Assembly: GCA_035296085.1 (NCBI GenBank)
Contig: DATHBP010000167.1
Location: 1-14,383 of the forward strand
Direction: 5' to 3'
Source: DATHBP01 sp035296085
GTDB lineage: Bacteria > Actinomycetota > Actinomycetes > Propionibacteriales > Nocardioidaceae
Length of the DNA stretch: 14,383 nucleotides
Of the stretch, positions 12,741 to 14,383 are shown piece after piece (position 1 is the stretch's first letter; each line of letters starts with the position of its first letter). The position numbers were made by a program, and so were the translations under genes. The notes under the pieces are model-generated. The model was not told the origin of the DNA. It was given only the letters and a program-made list of their open reading frames with translations, and made no database searches.

Positions 12741-13727
12741 TCAGTCGTCGGCGGCGGTGGAGCCGGTGTAGGTGGCAGGTGCGACCCGGCGCTGACGAAG
12801 GGACTTCCAGAGCAGCCACAGCGGCACGCCGATCAGCAGTGCGAGCAGCGCGAACGGCAGCAGTGCACCGAGCCCGGTCGCCAGTCCGCTCAGCAGCGCG
12901 AGCAGCGCGTGCCAGCCGGCAGAGAGCCCGCCGAGGAAGCCAGCGTCGTCCTCCGGCGCCGGCGGTGGGCCGTCCTCGGGAGAGACCAGCGTCAGGTCGA
13001 TGGTCGCCAGCGTCGTCTGATCGGCGTAGTACGCACGCTGCGCCTCGAGCGCCTCGAGGTCGGCCTGGCGCGTTGCCAGCTCGCTCTCCAGCGAGATCAC
13101 ATCACCCAGGTCCTGGGCTCGGTCCAGCAGCAGGCGGATCCGCTTGATCGAGGCCTCGGCGCTGGCGACCCGGCTGTCCACGTCCACGACCTCAGCGGTG
13201 ACGTCGCTTTCGTTGCGGGACTGCTGCACGAGTGTCCCGAGACGGGACAGCTGGGACAGGACGGTGGGGTAGTCGCCCACCGGCACGCGGATGCTCAGCG
13301 TCGAGAATCGTGCGTTGCCTGCCCGGTTGGCCTCGGTGCGCTCTTCGGCGACGAAGCCGCCGACACCGGCGACGATTGCCTCCGCCCGCGCCAACGCCGG
13401 AGCGACCTGCGTGGTGCGTACCGTCAAGGACGCTCGCTTGATGACGGCTCGCGCCGTCTGGAGGTTCGCGGGCAGGAGCCCTTTGCCGGCGGCCTTACCG
13501 GCGGCCTCTGGCGCGCTGAAGTCCTGGTCCTGCGCGGCTTTGGCGCCTCCTGCGGCGAAGCTGGCCGCGGCGCCGTCGCTGCCGGTGCCAGCGTCGTCGC
13601 TGCTGGGGCTGCCGGCGCCCGAACAGCCCGCCACGGCAAGGGCGCCGACGACGCTGAGCGCAGCCAGCAGCCGACGACGGGGGCGAGTGGTGGCAGCTGG
13701 GCGGGGTCTTGCGGGCGCAATGGCCAT
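12741..13727 (-). CDS. DUF4349 domain-containing lipoprotein
   Basis: The 328-residue protein has a signal peptide ending in the lipobox LAVAGC (Cys35), then a Ser/Gly/Asp-rich linker. The DUF4349 core begins near 85 (ARAVIKRASLTVRTTQVAPAL) and includes FSTLSIRVPVGDY. A coiled coil spans about 180-235 (many Glu, Leu, Arg in heptads), and a hydrophobic C-terminal helix of roughly 30 residues at 275-305 is followed by a basic KSLRQRR tail. The family is membrane-associated with unknown function; the layout suggests anchoring at both ends around a coiled coil. The ATG at 13727 has a GGAGG five bases upstream. It sits antisense between hemE and hemY, one base from hemE's stop, and diverges from hemY across 69 bases with an inverted repeat between them. 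Confidence 0.88.
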   Translation of the reverse strand: MAIAPARPRPAATTRPRRRLLAALSVVGALAVAGCSGAGSPSSDDAGTGSDGAAASFAAGGAKAAQDQDFSAPEAAGKAAGKGLLPANLQTARAVIKRASLTVRTTQVAPALARAEAIVAGVGGFVAEERTEANRAGNARFSTLSIRVPVGDYPTVLSQLSRLGTLVQQSRNESDVTAEVVDVDSRVASAEASIKRIRLLLDRAQDLGDVISLESELATRQADLEALEAQRAYYADQTTLATIDLTLVSPEDGPPPAPEDDAGFLGGLSAGWHALLALLSGLATGLGALLPFALLALLIGVPLWLLWKSLRQRRVAPATYTGSTAADD

Positions 13728-13730
13728 GAC

Positions 13731-13793
13731 GACCTCCGGGTCGGTAGTGCCAGTGTGACGCAGCGTTGACGTGTTGCGTTCCCCCCGGAGGTC
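13731..13793. repeat. Perfect 10-base inverted repeat carrying both divergent ribosome-binding sites
   Basis: GACCTCCGGG (13731-13740) and CCCGGAGGTC (13784-13793) are exact reverse complements, 43 bases apart, between the DUF4349 gene and hemY. The left arm contains the minus-strand GGAGG of the DUF4349 gene and the right arm the plus-strand GGAGG of hemY. Each GGAGG is five bases from its start codon. Confidence 0.75.
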
Positions 13794-13796
13794 ACG

Positions 13797-14383
13797 GTGG
13801 GGTCACGCCTTTGCGACGCTGGACTGGTGCATCACCCCTCGCCGGCTCTCTCCCGCCCGCACGTCGCCGTCGTCGGTGCCGGCATCGCCGGGCTCGCTGC
13901 CGCGTACACGCTGGCGCGGTCGCATCTCGCGCCTCGGGTGAGCGTGCTGGAGGCCGGCGATGCCATCGGCGGCAAGCTGCGCAGCCGCGACGTCGGCGGC
14001 ATGACGCTCGACGTTGGCGCTGAGGCGCTGCTCCATCGGCGCCCGGAGGCGGTCCAACTAGCGGTCGCCGTCGGCCTTGGGGATGCGGTCGAGCACCCCG
14101 CGACGTCGACGGCAGGGCTGTGGACGCGCGGTCGCATGCGCTCGCTGCCGCCGACGGTCATGGGCGTCCCCGCAAACCTCGCTGCGCTGGGGGCGAGCAG
14201 GGTGCTGTCCACTCCCGGTCTGCTGCGCGCCGGACTGGAACAGGCGCTGCCCACCCGCCGGGTCGCCGGAGACGTCGCGGTGGGGGAATACGTTGCCGCG
14301 CGCTGCGGCAGCGAGGTGCGCGACCGGCTGGTCGAGCCGCTGCTGGGGGGTGTCTACGCCGGGCGCGCTGACGAGCTGTCCCT
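13797..14383 (+). CDS. hemY: Protoporphyrinogen/coproporphyrinogen III oxidase, C-terminus outside window
   Basis: The frame is open from 13797 to the window end (195 codons), so the gene is truncated. It encodes an FAD-dependent oxidase: a Rossmann motif VAVVGAGIAGLAAAY (Gly27, Gly29, Gly32), the ribose-binding acid Glu52 in LEAGDAIGGKLRS, and DVGAEALLHRRPE at 72-84, as in HemY. In Actinobacteria this enzyme usually oxidises coproporphyrinogen III to coproporphyrin III (CgoX) before ChdC; the classical protoporphyrinogen oxidase name is the older one. The GTG at 13797 is chosen because GGAGG at 13787-13791 is five bases upstream. A second GTG at 13827 would remove 10 residues and has no such site, but gives an N-terminus closer to the family. 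hemE lies upstream, on the far side of the DUF4349 gene. Confidence 0.9.
   Translation, partial: MGSRLCDAGLVHHPSPALSRPHVAVVGAGIAGLAAAYTLARSHLAPRVSVLEAGDAIGGKLRSRDVGGMTLDVGAEALLHRRPEAVQLAVAVGLGDAVEHPATSTAGLWTRGRMRSLPPTVMGVPANLAALGASRVLSTPGLLRAGLEQALPTRRVAGDVAVGEYVAARCGSEVRDRLVEPLLGGVYAGRADELS

Noticed and set aside
12441..13769. 442-codon open frame running out of hemE through the DUF4349 gene
   Set aside because: Shadow frame over two real genes with repetitive Arg/Gln/Gly composition.
1..14383. tRNA or rRNA genes, CRISPR arrays, insertion sequences, phage genes
   Set aside because: No such structures, repeat arrays or transposase/integrase motifs were seen; all long conserved frames are accounted for by chromosomal genes.

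Overview
The window is a compact, very GC-rich stretch of bacterial chromosome. Its gene content points to a high-GC Actinobacterium: a DUF3000 gene next to an RNase D gene, an Rpf-type transglycosylase under a ydaO-type riboswitch, a DtxR/IdeR-like iron box, a GAF-ANTAR regulator and frequent GTG starts. I cannot place it below phylum or class. I see no mobile elements, tRNA, rRNA or CRISPR array. Genes are tightly packed, and several convergent pairs overlap or nearly touch.

Layout, left to right. (1) 1-1416: a truncated DJ-1/PfpI-family gene (-) diverges from an aldo/keto reductase gene (+). (2) 1433-3279: a CHAD-domain gene and an alpha/beta hydrolase gene, both (-). (3) 3280-4057: a 295-base intergenic region with a candidate promoter and a well-preserved c-di-AMP (ydaO/yuaA) riboswitch, then a small secreted Rpf-like cell-wall lytic enzyme (+). 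(4) 4085-5170: an App1-type phosphatase gene (-). (5) 5263-6654: a formimidoylglutamate deiminase (hutF-like) gene (+). (6) 6636-8401: an apparent iron operon on the minus strand: efeU ferrous permease, a lipoprotein holding only the EfeO cupredoxin domain, and a VOC protein. A DtxR/IdeR-like operator lies just upstream of efeU. (7) 8602-9841: a GAF-ANTAR RNA-binding regulator and a STAS anti-sigma-factor antagonist, both (+). (8) 9783-11623: DUF3000 and RNase D genes (-), joined by a 4-base GTGA overlap. (9) 11693-14383: hemE (+), a DUF4349 lipoprotein (-) and the start of hemY/cgoX (+), i.e. late heme synthesis, probably the coproporphyrin-dependent route used by Actinobacteria.

The most interesting signals are regulatory. 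The rpf riboswitch ends directly against the Shine-Dalgarno sequence and contains segments complementary to it. The iron operon appears to have a reduced EfeUO architecture. Two hairpins precede the gene of an ANTAR (RNA-binding) protein. A perfect inverted repeat between the DUF4349 gene and hemY carries the ribosome-binding site of each divergent gene in one arm.
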